From positions 45,201,164 to 45,265,163 of the forward strand of contig JAAALK010000289.1 in NCBI GenBank assembly GCA_019279435.1: a stretch of 64,000 bases of DNA, in the 5' to 3' direction. The DNA is from Zizania palustris (lineage: Eukaryota; Streptophyta; Magnoliopsida; Poales; Poaceae). The notes under the pieces are model-generated. The model saw nothing but the letters and a program-made list of their open reading frames with translations. It did no database searches and was not told where the DNA came from. Shown in pieces: positions 22,322 through 34,300 of the stretch; within the stretch, counting starts at the first letter, position 1, and each line of letters begins with the position of its first letter. The position numbers and the translations under genes are program-made.

Positions 22322-24363
22322 TGAGAAACCAAGGGTTGGTTTCGGAGTCTGTGATGAGTGATTGACAGATTTTACCCTCTGATTCGAAGGGGTCCCTCCG
22401 AAGGGGTTCGGAGGTTGGCTCTCCGAAGGTGTTCGGAGGCTGTTTCACCGAAGGGTTCGGTGGGTCTGGTTGCTACAGCTGTTGCAGCAGAGTGTGTCTG
22501 TCGGAGGGGTCCGACAGTACACGATGATTGGTTGTATCGAAGGTCTCGGTACTTTGGGCGGTACACCGGAGTGTGTATCGGAGGTTGTTCACTCGGAGAG
22601 GTCTCCGGGGTACTGGATACACTTGTCTGTTTGTCTGTGGTGCGCAGGGGACTTCGGAGGCGACAGACGGTTCGTAGTAGGTGAACCTGGGTCAAGCGGG
22701 AGGCTTGATGCCATGGGAGCAGGGAGCTCCGTCACGAAGGCTGCGAAGGGGTCGAGGTCGGACCTCGGGTCGAGGTGCGCCAGGAGAAGGCAGTAAGTGC
22801 GGAGTGTGACTCCGGGTGAAGGTACCCCGAGACGAAGTCCTCGGAGGCGAGACACTTCGAAGGGTACTCCGAATGGAGTGACTTCGGAGTATGGTGGATC
22901 AAGTCCTCAGGAATGAGGCAAGGTGTTCGAAGTGTGCTCCGGAGGGAGACACTCGAAGGTATACCTGACGAAGGTCTCAGAAGTCGAGGTGCATCGAAGG
23001 CATGGTCCGGGTGAGGCTTGTCGAGGAGTGTGCTCGGGGAGAGACACTGCGACGAAGTGCTCATGGAATGCTTCATTCGGAGGCCTTGGACGAAGGAGGG
23101 ACTTCGAAGGGTGGTACTCCAAAGGTGGGGCTTCGGAGCAAGGCTGGCTTCGGAGCAAGGATGACTTGAGGTACTTCGGCCATGCATGGCTTCGGTACAC
23201 GGACTGACGGAGTTCGGGATGGGAGAAGTTGCGAAGCCGTGGTGGTCCACTCCGAAGGTGTTGGTGCGAAGGCTCAAGGGCTTTGACGGCTTCGACTCAA
23301 AACCGTCACTGTATCGAAGGCTGACTTCGGTGAAGCGAAGGCCGTCAGGCTCAAGGCTTCTCACCGAAGCTACCGCACCCCTCGCGTGCGAAGGGGGGCT
23401 TCCGAAGAATCCAAGGCTGTAAAGGCTGACAGTGTCTGCTCAGCATAAAAGCTGACGCTGTCCCCTCTGCAAAGCTGACCAGAGAAGCCTCCAAATAAAG
23501 TAGACTACCTTTTGTACCCCTCTGTTCTGATGAAACAAAACCAATGTAAACCCTAGGGGTAAAGTAGTCAATTCACATGGGTGAATAGTGGCTATAAATA
23601 GTGGAGGCTGGGTAGGTCACATTTAACACTTTGAGCATTCATTGTAGAACTCCTGTGCTAGCCACCACACTCTCTGTATTCATCTTGTGAGTTCAATTTT
23701 TGTGTTCCCTGTTCAAGCATCGAAGTCTTGATTTTGTGTTCAGTTTCTGCTTGAGCTTGTTTGCATACCTCGCTGCATGCTTCGATCTCTTGTGTGTCAC
23801 TTCGATTGACTTGAGGTAGTGCACCGAAGCCTTTTTGGGCGAAGTGTGTTTTGAGCGAAGTGTGTTTTTCAGTGTGTGTTCGCTCTGTGTAAACTAGAGG
23901 CTAGACCTCGCTGACTACTAGCGAAGCCCTGATCGAAGCCCGTCTTTCTTCTCGTATCGAAGCCCTTAGCGAAGTCTGTTTTGTGTGCGTTTTTATCTTC
24001 GAAGTACGAAGCCCAGCACCAGTTGTTGTCGCTAAGTATTTGGTCGAGGTTCTCAGAGGGTAGTCCGCTCTTGCGAAGGGTGAAGTGCGAAGCCTGCTCG
24101 AAGCACCCTGTGTGCGGAGCCTGCACTGACTTAGCAGAGCTGATTTTTCGGGGTTGTAGGTGGAGCGAAGTCATCTAGGCTTCGAACTTTTGCTCCTTGC
24201 GAAGCTTGTATTCGGAGCTGTAAAATACCTCTGAACCAGTACTTCGAAGGTTGTGTTCGAAGCCTGTTCCGCAGAAGACATAATTAAAACTGAAGGCTAT
24301 TTTTAGTCTGAAATTTTAAAAGCTCCCATTCACCCCCCTCTGGTCGCCGTTTCCGGTCCAACA
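22322..24363 (+). mobile_element. 2.0-kb solo LTR nested in copia-B
   Basis: It starts TGAGAAACCAAGG and ends GGTCCAACA, and is flanked by ATCTT on both sides (22317-22321 and 24364-24368). No internal genes are present. The LTR is filled with scattered TCGAAG, CTTCGG and TTCGGAGG units. A TATA motif at 23592 and a CCATTCACCCCCCTCTGG tract near the end set the plus orientation. The end resembles long-LTR plant copia (SIRE/Maximus-type) LTRs, which I hold with moderate confidence. Confidence 0.85.
23592..23600 (+). promoter_or_regulatory. TATA box of the nested solo LTR
   Basis: CTATAAATA lies about 1.27 kb into the LTR. It is followed by a short TATA-to-start spacing and a C/T-rich stretch, as in LTR promoters. 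Confidence 0.55.
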
Positions 24364-25106
24364 ATCTTAAATTTATCCATAGCAACTTATGATCTTATCG
24401 CTATGATCTGATCGCTCTTAGATTGGATAAATGTTAATCAATTAATTTTAAATCACCGTTGGGCAAAATTAGAATCAATTGAACTTAAATATAATAACAT
24501 TATCACCAACGTTGGTCAGGAGATAAAAATTACTACAATCATTAAACTTAATTTCACGTCTTTCTTAATTTATTTGACGTATTTATCTTAATGCAATATA
24601 TGCATGAAACTTAGTCTAAAGAAACTAAAGCGGAAGAATTGACTCAACGTTCAATCCTCCCCCTCGAAATATGGCCCATTAGATAGTGTCATAATTTCGA
24701 AAATACGTCATCAATTCTTTTGCTCTTATCATTATTCTCAGATGATAAAATCATCTTGAGAAAATAAATAAAGTTTGTCATGCTCAAAAGCAAGACTAAA
24801 GACTTTATTTCTAATTGCGAAAATTCATCTATTACCATTCTTGTTCATCCATTTTTTTGGGAACTCCACATGTTCCTTCATGTGGCGTTCCTCCTTACAA
24901 TGTCTGACATCATATTCCTTTATGTGAGCTTATAAGAGGAGTCCTTAGCATCATTAGAACGAGTCTTATAATGCTTCTTCCCCTTTATTTATGTTGCACA
25001 TTATGAACTAAATCATTATGTGCTTACTTAATTCTTATACATAGCTTGAAATCAGCATGTCTAAACTCCAGTTTTCAGGCTGGAAGTTGTAGTTGACCAC
25101 AAAATG

Positions 25107-25707
25107 CTAAAAGTCATTAAGGAGAGACATCAAAATCAAACTGATAAGAAAACCATCAGAGATATCCATATCTAGTTGATTCAACAGGGAAGCCCTATGA
25201 ATCATCCTCAGTATGTGCTCTCTAACTCCTCCACCGCGGTATTCCGCAGTGATGAGTTTATTAATAAGCTTACTAACATACGCATGGTGGGGTCCTATGG
25301 ACTGACTTTCCCCCTTCCTGAGATACTGTTTTGCAGTATCGAAAGGTAGAATAGTACCCCTAACCTTGTCCAAAATAGACCTCTTGATTATCTTTAAGCA
25401 TTTTTTGGTTCGACTGTTTCCACTTAATTCGCTCTGAGCCATATTTAATTCTTAAAGTTGTGAAGTCTAGTGACCTTACGATAAAAGCCTCCTAGATCTC
25501 ATCGTCATAGATCACTGGCTCCACAGGCTCAGTGGGACAATCAAGCGTTAAAGCAAGATCTATGTCCCATAGCGCAAATGTTATCTTAATATCTTCTCTC
25601 CATGGACCATAGTTCTTATCATTGAGAGACCCAATGACGGAGATATGACTTAGCAATTTCCAATAAGGAACATTATCAAAATATATATGACAGACATAAT
25701 ATGACAC
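25107..25707 (-). pseudogene. copia-B gag remnant
   Basis: Two minus-strand open stretches (25492-25707 and 25107-25442) match copia gag of the UBN2 type: NDKNYGPWRE and DIDLALTLDCPTEP at the start, then MDISDGFLISLI near the end. They lie in different frames with stops between. The position next to the leader and right-hand 5' LTR fits gag. Confidence 0.75.
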
Positions 25708-27462
25708 ATGAAAATTTAACGTTGGTCAAAATCAACATGTGACATACTTAAAACTTAAAAGGCGAATTAATTCTACATCACCGTTGGGCAGAAATAGAAT
25801 CAATTCAACCGAACCACGGTAATTTCATCACTAATGTTGGTCAGGAGATAAAATCACTATGTTAACAAAATACAACATTTATAATATCAAATTAAATTAT
25901 CTCATTGGTTCAAATTTAATTGACAGAATAAATGGTACTTAATTGATAGGATGAACATGGTACTAATCTTAAAACAGTGTATTCGCAGCGGAAGACTTAA
26001 AACTAATTAATACACTGCTTAATCAGTAATAAAAAATTCTGAATTTACAGCATGGTACTAATTTTAAATAGTGTACGCACAATGAAAGACTTAATGTAAA
26101 CATGCACAGCGGAAGACTTAATTTTAATTAGAACACTGCTTAAAACAATAATAAAACTTGAATTTAAAATTAAACAAAAGGTTCTAAATTAATATTTCCC
26201 AATTAAATATAGTCCTTTGACTAAATTCAATAAGGAAAACATTATGAAAATGCTTAAAAATGCTGCAAAGTGATATGATTAACAGTGATAGCACAACGGA
26301 ATTCTCAAACTAAAATGATACACTGTTTAATCATCAGCAAAATTCAGAATTTAAATACTTAAAACAATTATTTTCTAATAAAAAAAGTCGTTGGACTGAT
26401 TTATATCAGAAAATAAGATAAAAAGATCTAAAATTACTCAAAAAATTTAGAACAATGCTAATAAAAATGATGAAATTTACTAAATTTCCCCCGCATCAAA
26501 CTAAATTTTATCTTATTTTTGGGTAATTTTCTTAATTTCCAAGAATAAATAAATAGAAAAAAACAATATTTAAATTCTGGAAAATTAAAAGCGGAAATCT
26601 GACCCATAACATGAATAAAATCCGGCCCAAAGTGCCATTTGGCAAGCTAACTGAGTCCTGGGCCCAGGCGAGGAATGTGACGCGCGCGCGCCCGCAACCT
26701 AGGCCTGGGCCGCCAATCCCCCATCCCGCCTGGGCCACAAGCCGGTCCCTTTAATCCTGGACCAGGAGCCAATTTCGGTGGAATAAAAGACGGCAGCGCC
26801 CCCGGCCGAAAACCCTAGGTCATTTTCCCCCTTTCCCCCGCCCTTCACTCCCGAAACGCGAGCGGCGCTAGAGCGGCGGCTGCGCTAGAGCGGCGGCGGC
26901 GCGAGCGTGACGGCGACGGCGGAGCACTGCCGCCGGCTAGCTGGCCGGAGCCCACGCGCTCACCCGAGGGGAGCGGGGCTCCGTCGAGCTAACCGGCGGC
27001 GGTGGAGCGAACCGACCCGAGAGCGGCCAACGGCCAGCGGCGGCGACTATGGGGTCTCCCGGCCTCCAGCGAGCGGTGGCGCTACGGGGCGAGGACCCAC
27101 GGTGAGAAAACCCCACCCCCTTACTCTTAGCTAGGGTTAGGGTTTCGGTGAAAACCCTAACCCTAATATCCAAATCTGAGCCCCCCATTCGGTTTTCAAT
27201 TTTTTTGTGGTTTCTTACTCTCTTCCTGAAGGCTTTCCAGAGGGGGTTGTAGGGTACTTAGTGTTAGGGTTCAAGCCGGTACAACCAGGGGAATCAGAGG
27301 GCTTTCGAGGGGGCTTAAGGGCGTTAACCGAAGGTTAACAAGGGGCTTTTCTTAGGGTTCTAAGGTGATGATGCGGGTATACTTAGGGTTCTTAGAAACG
27401 CATCAATGACGTCGGATCAAGGGGTCCGACGCCTAAACCCTAGCTAGGCTACCTCTAGGACG
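25708..27462 (-). other. Long 5' leader of copia-B with a GC-rich core
   Basis: About 1.75 kb lie between the primer-binding site and gag. The part at 26600-27150 is very GC-rich and has a telomere-like CCCTAACCCTAA stretch near 27150; the rest is AT-rich. No coding content is supported. A segment at 25777-25852 is a diverged copy of 24452-24529. Confidence 0.4.
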
Positions 27463-27474
27463 GCTCTGATACCA
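27463..27474 (-). other. copia-B primer-binding site (initiator Met tRNA)
   Basis: The minus strand reads TGGTATCAGAGC, complementary to the 3' end of plant initiator Met tRNA, one base inside the 5' LTR. This is the usual copia primer site. Confidence 0.9.
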
Positions 27475-27475
27475 T

Positions 27476-27902
27476 TGTTATAAACTAAGGACTTAGGGTT
27501 CTTAGGTATCGTCTAGGGGTAGGACTAGCAAGAAAAGACTTAGGTGTGGTACCTCTGCTCTTGACCAATGTAGAGGGCGCCATGCCGAAGTCCTTGGCGT
27601 CGAGGTCCGACGCACTAGCGGTGTGGAGTTGAGGAGGCTTCCCATCGCTTCAGCACAAAACTCCATAGATCGGGTGACTTAGGATGGTGGAGCTCTTTTT
27701 ATTTTGGCAGAACAAACCCCCTGTTCGTGGCTCCCTCCACCTCCTTATACATGTGCTGCGCGACGGGGACCCCTTCAACAAAGTTAGTTGAGTGCACCCC
27801 CGATCAGGGTGCTTGATTTTAGGGGGCAGTTAGCCTAATACCGAGTCACCAGGGAGGAGAGGGACTCAGTCCCCCTCTCCTCCCCGAGATCTAATACTAA
27901 CA
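27476..27902 (-). repeat. copia-B 5' LTR
   Basis: On the minus strand it starts TGTTAGTATTAG and ends AGTTTATAACA. It pairs with 19575-19999 and borders the primer-binding site and the GGATC duplication. Confidence 0.9.
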
Positions 27903-27907
27903 GGATC

Positions 27908-29887
27908 TGGATGACAAAAATACAAAGTCACTTCTTAAAAATGGCAAATTCCCAAATCTCTCCACGTGTCGGGATGTTGATTGTTTTTTTAACAAATCTT
28001 GGATCTGTATTTGTGATAGATTGATATTATTTGTTTGAGTTCAATGTTAGAATTATAAGTTTAAATTATCTTGTTTTATTATATAACTTCATATTTAGAA
28101 CATATTTGAATTAGACTTAAATCAAAAATGTCCTAGTTGTGATCACGGTTTATCAAACCACTGAACCGATCGATGATGATTGGACATCATAATCAATCCT
28201 ATTATTATTATTGATACAGTTAGGTTTGATAGATCAAGAGTATTTATTTAAGCTATCTAGTTTTTGGTCCATAAGAGTTTGGGAAACTGTGTCACTTTTG
28301 GTGGTGGCTCAAGCGAAACCCTAATTGCCTCAGCCACCGCTGCATCTTCCCTTCCTCTTCCCTTGTCATCGCTAGAGCTTTCTGCCGGGACTATGGGCAG
28401 TTATGAGGAAGGTGACGACAAGACCATCTTCTTGTCATGTTTTCCTTTTCTTCGGCACGAAAGGTGTTGTGTGGCTTTGACACATTGGGGATCTTCGTCG
28501 ATGGGCGGTGGTCAGTTCAGCTAGGTGCCAACGTACTACGACTAGGCAGCAGTGAGCGGAGGCCAGATGCGACATATGACAACTAGCCATACAAAAGCTA
28601 GTGCCCTTGATGTGCCAACCATCTAGATCTATCGTGGCCAACACAGTGGGCGATAGTCTAAGCAGAGACCTATGGTGGCGTGCAGAGGCCTACAATAGGA
28701 CGTGGAGGCCAGACGGTGAGCGTCTGCTAAGAAGTGGTGTGTGGAGGTCGGGGGTGGGGTGACGAGTAGGTGGCGGCGCAAGGCGGTCGAAGGGGCACAC
28801 GATGGCTGAGGGTGACACAAAGTGGCCCAAGGCGACACATGGTGGGTAGGCTTCAGTAGGCAACGTGGCCTTACGATAGGGTGGTAGATCAAGGCTGAGA
28901 GGCCTTAGGCGTTGATGCATGAGTTGTTTCGTTTGCCGGCATACCTTTTACGTCACCCGTGGTGCGTGTGGTGACCCTTGATGGTGGTTTGGATTCAGAT
29001 CTATCTTACGGCGGTGGTTATGTAGGATTTGTGGGCGAGCGGAGCTGGCGGCAGCTAATTCTTTTTCGTTTGGCCATCCTTGGCTAACTCAGAGTGGTTC
29101 TTCTGATGGTGTCTCAACAGTGTGTTAGTCATCTCTTCTCGTTATCCTCTCCTCCTCATCATCTTCCTCCTCGGTCATGGTGTACTCTTTAGGTATGATG
29201 GTAGTAGACTTTATAATTTATGACCTTCGCCTATTGTTGTTGTCATCGTGGAGTAGTGGTGCCAGTAATGATGTGCTGACCAATTAGGAACAGTAGGGTG
29301 TGCAATCTCGTACTTATTCTAGGCCTTCATGTGTTGAAGTGCCGATGTGGTAGGGAAGTGGTTTGGTTGTGTTTGGTTGTTTGGAAAGTGAGGGTGTCTT
29401 CAAGTTTGCGAGAGGAAACTATAGGTGAAAGCTTTTGAGCGTCATGTTTCTCTCTTGGAACTTTATCAAGTAGCTTTCCTATCGTTCCTAGCAAAATCCA
29501 TCGATGAAAATCTTATCTAAGTCTTTTAGACAGATAAGTTATCTCGGTGAGTATTGACGTCTTTTCTAGTAGCATTGATCGGCCTCTTCAAAGGGTGACC
29601 GACACCAAGGCATGTGATGGTTGTCGTTGTGTAATCTCATGATTTTTCTCGTTATATTAATACATACATCACACTGTCTTATTAAAAAAATTATATTTTA
29701 TTTTAAAATAAAAATAAAATTTAAAATATTTTTATCGTACAATTCATCGATTTGGTGACCTTAAGAATTTTGAAATAATAAAATTATTAAAAAATAAGTG
29801 ATACAAATATGACATACCAAAATATATATGCACATTTCCTAATAACAATTATACCTAAAATATAATCAATTTAAATACTAATATAAT
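27908..29887. other. Unassigned sequence, possible gene or retroelement relic
   Basis: The interval 28260-28900 is GC-richer and has short open frames on both strands (28264-28524 plus; 28629-28920 minus), none matching a family I recognise. Near 29650-29690 a stretch reads TTATATTAATACATACATC and then CTTATTAAAAAAA, which could be a poly(A)-type retroelement or transcript end. I make no gene call. Confidence 0.25.
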
Positions 29888-30730
29888 TGTTGGGGAAATA
29901 GTTTACCCTAACCGAGGCCAATTGACAAGCAAGCTTTGAGGTCTCTGCAAGGCCGAGGCCCACTGGACTAGCGAGGTCAATAGCTTGCCCCAACTTCTTC
30001 ATCACAAGCGAAGCCTGCTCCGAAGCCTACTACGAAGACTACTTCAAGAAGCCATAAGACCGAAGCTAAAGCTTCGAGGTCCCCTCCGAGGCTTTCTTCG
30101 AAGCCCCCTGCGAGGCTCTCTTCGAAGTCCCCTCCAAGCTTCGCTCGGGCTCCGCCCGGTGCAGTTGTGAAGCCCCCTCCAAGCTTCGCTCAGGCTCCGC
30201 CCGGTGCAGTTGCGAAGCCCCCTTCGGCGCTATCTGCGGTGGATGATCCCTCTGCAAAGAGCCTCCGGCTAGTACTTCGGCACAAGAAGGTAAAACTATC
30301 CTAATACCACTATAGTGTGAAAACCAAAACCAGGGACCCCTACCCCTGATATTGGCGCATGTACTAGCATAGACTTTATCCTTTTTACCCCTACGAAGTT
30401 CTATAGCTAGAGCCCTGTAAGTAGTTGATAAAGTAGACTATTTTCTTTTATATTTACCTATAAAAGCAGAGCTCTACCCTTGTAAGGGGGAGAATCCCAA
30501 TAGTAACTATGAACTGGATGTATGACTATTATCCTCTAAAGATGTCTCAATTAGTATAAAAACACTCTTTCCCCCAATAGTAACTATGAACTGGATGTAG
30601 AGTATCCTTCAAGGAGACCTGAACCAGTGTAAAAACCCCCTTTCCTCATGAACCCCTCTATAGGTTCGCACTCTTCATACACTATTCATATTATAGAAAC
30701 CTATTTGTAACTGAAGCAATTGCTACAACA
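29888..30730 (+). mobile_element. Probable solo LTR
   Basis: It starts TGTTGGGGAAATAG and has a TATA motif (CCTATAAAAGC near 30465), a GC-rich first third with repeated CGAAGCC units, and a likely end CTACAACA at 30730. The flanking 5-mers (ATAAT and ATGAC) match at only three of five positions, so the right border or the duplication is uncertain. No internal genes are present. Confidence 0.45.
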
Positions 30731-31058
30731 ATGACTATTTAAAATCTACGGACTAAGTTTAATTACAGTACAGTGACACACCGTAACAATACTCTTAATC
30801 TGACCGTCAAAGATGTTGCATTCACCACTGCTCCTTAATTCAGACAGAAAATTAAACACGACTAATTTTTTTTGGACGTGGTCATAATGCCGCCTGGATC
30901 GCACGTAACAACAGATGCAGATCAGCACCGTTGTCGATCCGAAAGAGAATGCAGATGTCGCATTATCAGTGTCGTCTCGTGCAGCAGCAACCAAACAGAA
31001 CGAACTGAATATGGGGAAAAGAAAGTCTCCACATGCACATGCTGGTGCAGGTGGTGCA

Positions 31059-31293
31059 TGTTAAACATATAAAGTCTTAGGAAATAATGTTATCATTCAA
31101 GGAGATTGACTGGATTATTTGTTTCCATAGATTAGCTTGCTCTATCTTTGGAATGTAATCAGGTTTAGAAGGAATCAAACAATCCGTCAATCACCTTCTT
31201 TGTAATTGCCACGGCAGCGGCTTTTGCTGCCCATATAAACAAAGCTACGCGGCCCGGAATGGGTTCAACGCTTCCTACCTCTATTCTTTAACA
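31059..31293 (+). repeat. copia-C 5' LTR
   Basis: It starts TGTTAAACAT and ends CTTTAACA. It is identical by eye to 35827-36061. CCATATAAACAAAG near its end is a likely TATA region. Confidence 0.95.
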
Positions 31294-31303
31294 TGGTATC
31301 AGA
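31294..31303 (+). other. copia-C primer-binding site
   Basis: TGGTATCAGA follows the 5' LTR with no spacer and is complementary to initiator Met tRNA. Confidence 0.9.
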
Positions 31304-31347
31304 TTCTAGGTTCTTCTAGCCTCCGCCCTCCCTCCCCCTTCTCCTCC

Positions 31348-34300
31348 ATGGCCACTGATCCTCTCTCTCCACACGAATCGGGCACGACCTCTGCTGTCAT
31401 TGCCCCACTAGCTCCCGCTGCTCTAAGCATTACCAATGTCAAGACACACGTCCCAGTCGTCCTAGATATGAAGCCACCAAACTACACCAAATGGCGTACC
31501 TTCTTCGTCGCTTTTCTCGGAAAATTCGGCCTCCTCGACCACATCAATGGAGGTCCTGCCTCCGCTGACTCCGCCGCATGGCAGCAAGACGACTTCGCCG
31601 TCCTTACCGCGTTGTATTGCTCCATCGCCAGCGACATCCTTGACATCGTCATGGAGCCGGAACAGTCTGCTCGCGATCTCTGGCTTGCCGTTGAATCCCA
31701 GTTCCGCAGCAACAAGGAAACGCGAGCTCTTTACCTTGAAGCAGAATTCCGAACTTTGATGCAGGGTGATATGTCCATCACGGACTACTGCCGCCGCCTC
31801 AAAGGCCTTGCCGACGCTCTCCGTGATGTCGGCGAGCCCGTCTCCGACCGCACACAGGTACTCAACCTTATCCGAGGATTGAGCCCTCGATTTGCCACGC
31901 AGATGGAGCTCCTGGCGGCGCAGGTCCCCTTTCCGACGTTCGCGAGCGCCAGATCCCAACTCCTTCTCGCTGAGATGCGGCGCCCGGCGAACAACTCCAT
32001 CGACACTGCTCTCCTCGCCAACCAGAACTCCTTCACCGGCAATCGTGGTTCTGGTGGGCGCGGGCGCGGACGTGGCCGTGGTCGCCAGTCTGGTCGCCAC
32101 GCCGAGAATGCCGGCCGTGGGGGACCTATCGGCGGCGGCGGAACTCCTACACCAGGTGGCGGCGGGACTCCATCTCCAGGCAATGTCAGGCCTCCTGGAG
32201 GTCTTCATCCAATGTCCAACCGAGGGTTCGCCCCTCCTCCTGGACCCTGGATGGTATACAACCCATGGGTTGCTTCCCCTTGGGCCGGTGGAGGTCCACC
32301 CCAGCCTTGGTCCGCTTCCTGGCGGCCCCATCTCGGTGGCCCTTCTGCTGGCCAAGGGATCCTTGGGCCCCGGCCCATCTTCGGTGGAAATCAGGCCCAA
32401 CAGGCCTATTTCGGACAGCAGCTGCAGCAGCCATTGGAGCAACCACATGACTCCATCGGCCAGCCCACTTGGGATCAATCCGGCTTAATTACTGCTTTAA
32501 ATAACCTCTCTTTGCAGGGACAGTACAACAATGGTGGTTGGGTGGTCGACTCCGGTGCTTCCTCCCATATGACCTCCTCGGATGGTAGTCTTTCTTCTTC
32601 CTCTCCCCTCACCACTCCCCTCTCCGTCACTGTTGGCAACGGAGCTTCCATTCCTATCACTCGTTTTGGTCACGTTTATCTTCATCCGTTTGTGCTCAAA
32701 AATACTCTTGTAGTTCCTTCTCTCATTAAGAACCTTATCTCTGTTCGTCAATTTACTCGTGACAATAATTGCACTCTTGAATTTGACTCTCTTGGTTTCT
32801 CTATAAAGGACCGGGACTCGGGGATCGAGATTCGTCGCTTCAATAGCAATGGCGACCTCTACACCATCCCTGCGTCGGCGTTCTTTTCTGCACCGCAAAC
32901 CCACGTCTCCATTGTTGCATCCACCGACTTATGGCATCACCGGCTTGGTCACCCCGGCCCCGACGTCCTCCATCGCCTTCAGCAATCTTCTAATATTTTA
33001 TGTTGCTCTTCTAAGCTCTCTACTTGCAACACTTGTAATTTAGGAAAACCCACACGTTTACCTTTTTCTCGTTCCACTAGCACTACCACCACCCCCTTTC
33101 AACTCCTACACTGTGATTTATGGACATCTCCTATTTTAAGCAACTCTGGTTATCGTTATTATCTTCTCATCCTCGACGACTACTCTCATTTTATGTGGTC
33201 TTTTCCCTTACGTCAAAAATCTGATGTTTTTACTATTTTACAAACTTTCATTCCCTATGTTCACAATCAATTTCAGCTTCCTATTGTTTGCTTTCAAAGC
33301 GATAACGGTCGTGAATTCACTAGCTCCACTAGCTCTACTGTTGGCACCTTTTTAAACAATTATGGCATCGTTCTCCGCACTTCTTGCCCCTATACCTCTC
33401 CTCAAAATGGCAAAGCCGAACGTGCCATTCGCACCACTAATAACATCATTCGTTGTCTTCTTATTCATGCCCATATGCCCGGCTCCTATTGGGCCGAAGC
33501 TCTAAACACCTCCATCTATCTGCTCAACCGACGCCCGTCCCAACCGATAGGTTTCTCTACTCCTTTTGAGCGCCTTTATGGTGTTCCTCCCGATCTAACC
33601 CACCTTCGTGTTTTTGGTTGCCTTTGTTACCCTAATCTCATTGCCACTTCCCCACACAAATTAGCTCCCAGGTCCACACCCTGCATTTTTCTTGGCTATC
33701 CCAATGCTCAAAAAGGTTATCGGTGTCTCAATCCCGCCACTCAACAAGTTATCACTTCCCGGCACGTTGTTTTCGATGAAACTGTATTTCCTTTTCTTTC
33801 CACCACACCACCTACTGTCAATAAACATCTTGACTTCCTCTCTCCATCCGACGAAGACACTGCCATCCTGCCCCTGCCAACCGTCGGCAGAATCGCTGGG
33901 CGGCAACTCCCGCTATCCAACTCCTCGGCTAGGCCACCGGCCAGTGATGGGCCATCCGCATGCTCCTCTGGATTTCCTTGCTCTATTGGGCTTCCTCACT
34001 CGGGTGGGCTCCCCTCTCCAACTGAGCCAGTAAATCTGGCCGGACCCACTACGACCAAGGCTCCCGCTGGGCCGACCGGCACCGACGGGCCACACACTCC
34101 CGCGCCCAATCTTGTCTCTCCGGCCAGCTCCGCTTCCCCATCTGCCACGGCTAGAGGCGACAACCCTGTCATGCGCCTCCATCCGATGGTCACTCGCGCA
34201 CGGGCCGGTATAATCAAACCTGTCACTAAACTTAATCTATCTGTCACCACTACTACTGCTACACCTCCCTCTCCTGTTCCTCGCTCCTATCGCACTGCCT

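Larger units (their letters stand above)
19575..27902 (-). mobile_element. Old Ty1/copia element (copia-B) with nested solo LTR
   Basis: The ends carry LTRs of about 426 bp and the 5-bp duplication GGATC (19570-19574 and 27903-27907). The primer-binding site beside the right LTR is complementary to initiator Met tRNA, so transcription runs on the minus strand. The LTRs differ at about 25 sites by eye (about 94% identity), so the element is not recent. Gag remnants lie near the right end and reverse-transcriptase remnants near the left end, all with many stops. A 2042-bp LTR of a different family is inserted at 22322-24363. Confidence 0.88.

Noticed and set aside
31462..32478. 338-codon minus-strand open frame inside copia-C gag
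   Set aside because: It is antisense to the intact gag-pol frame in GC-rich sequence and has no domain.
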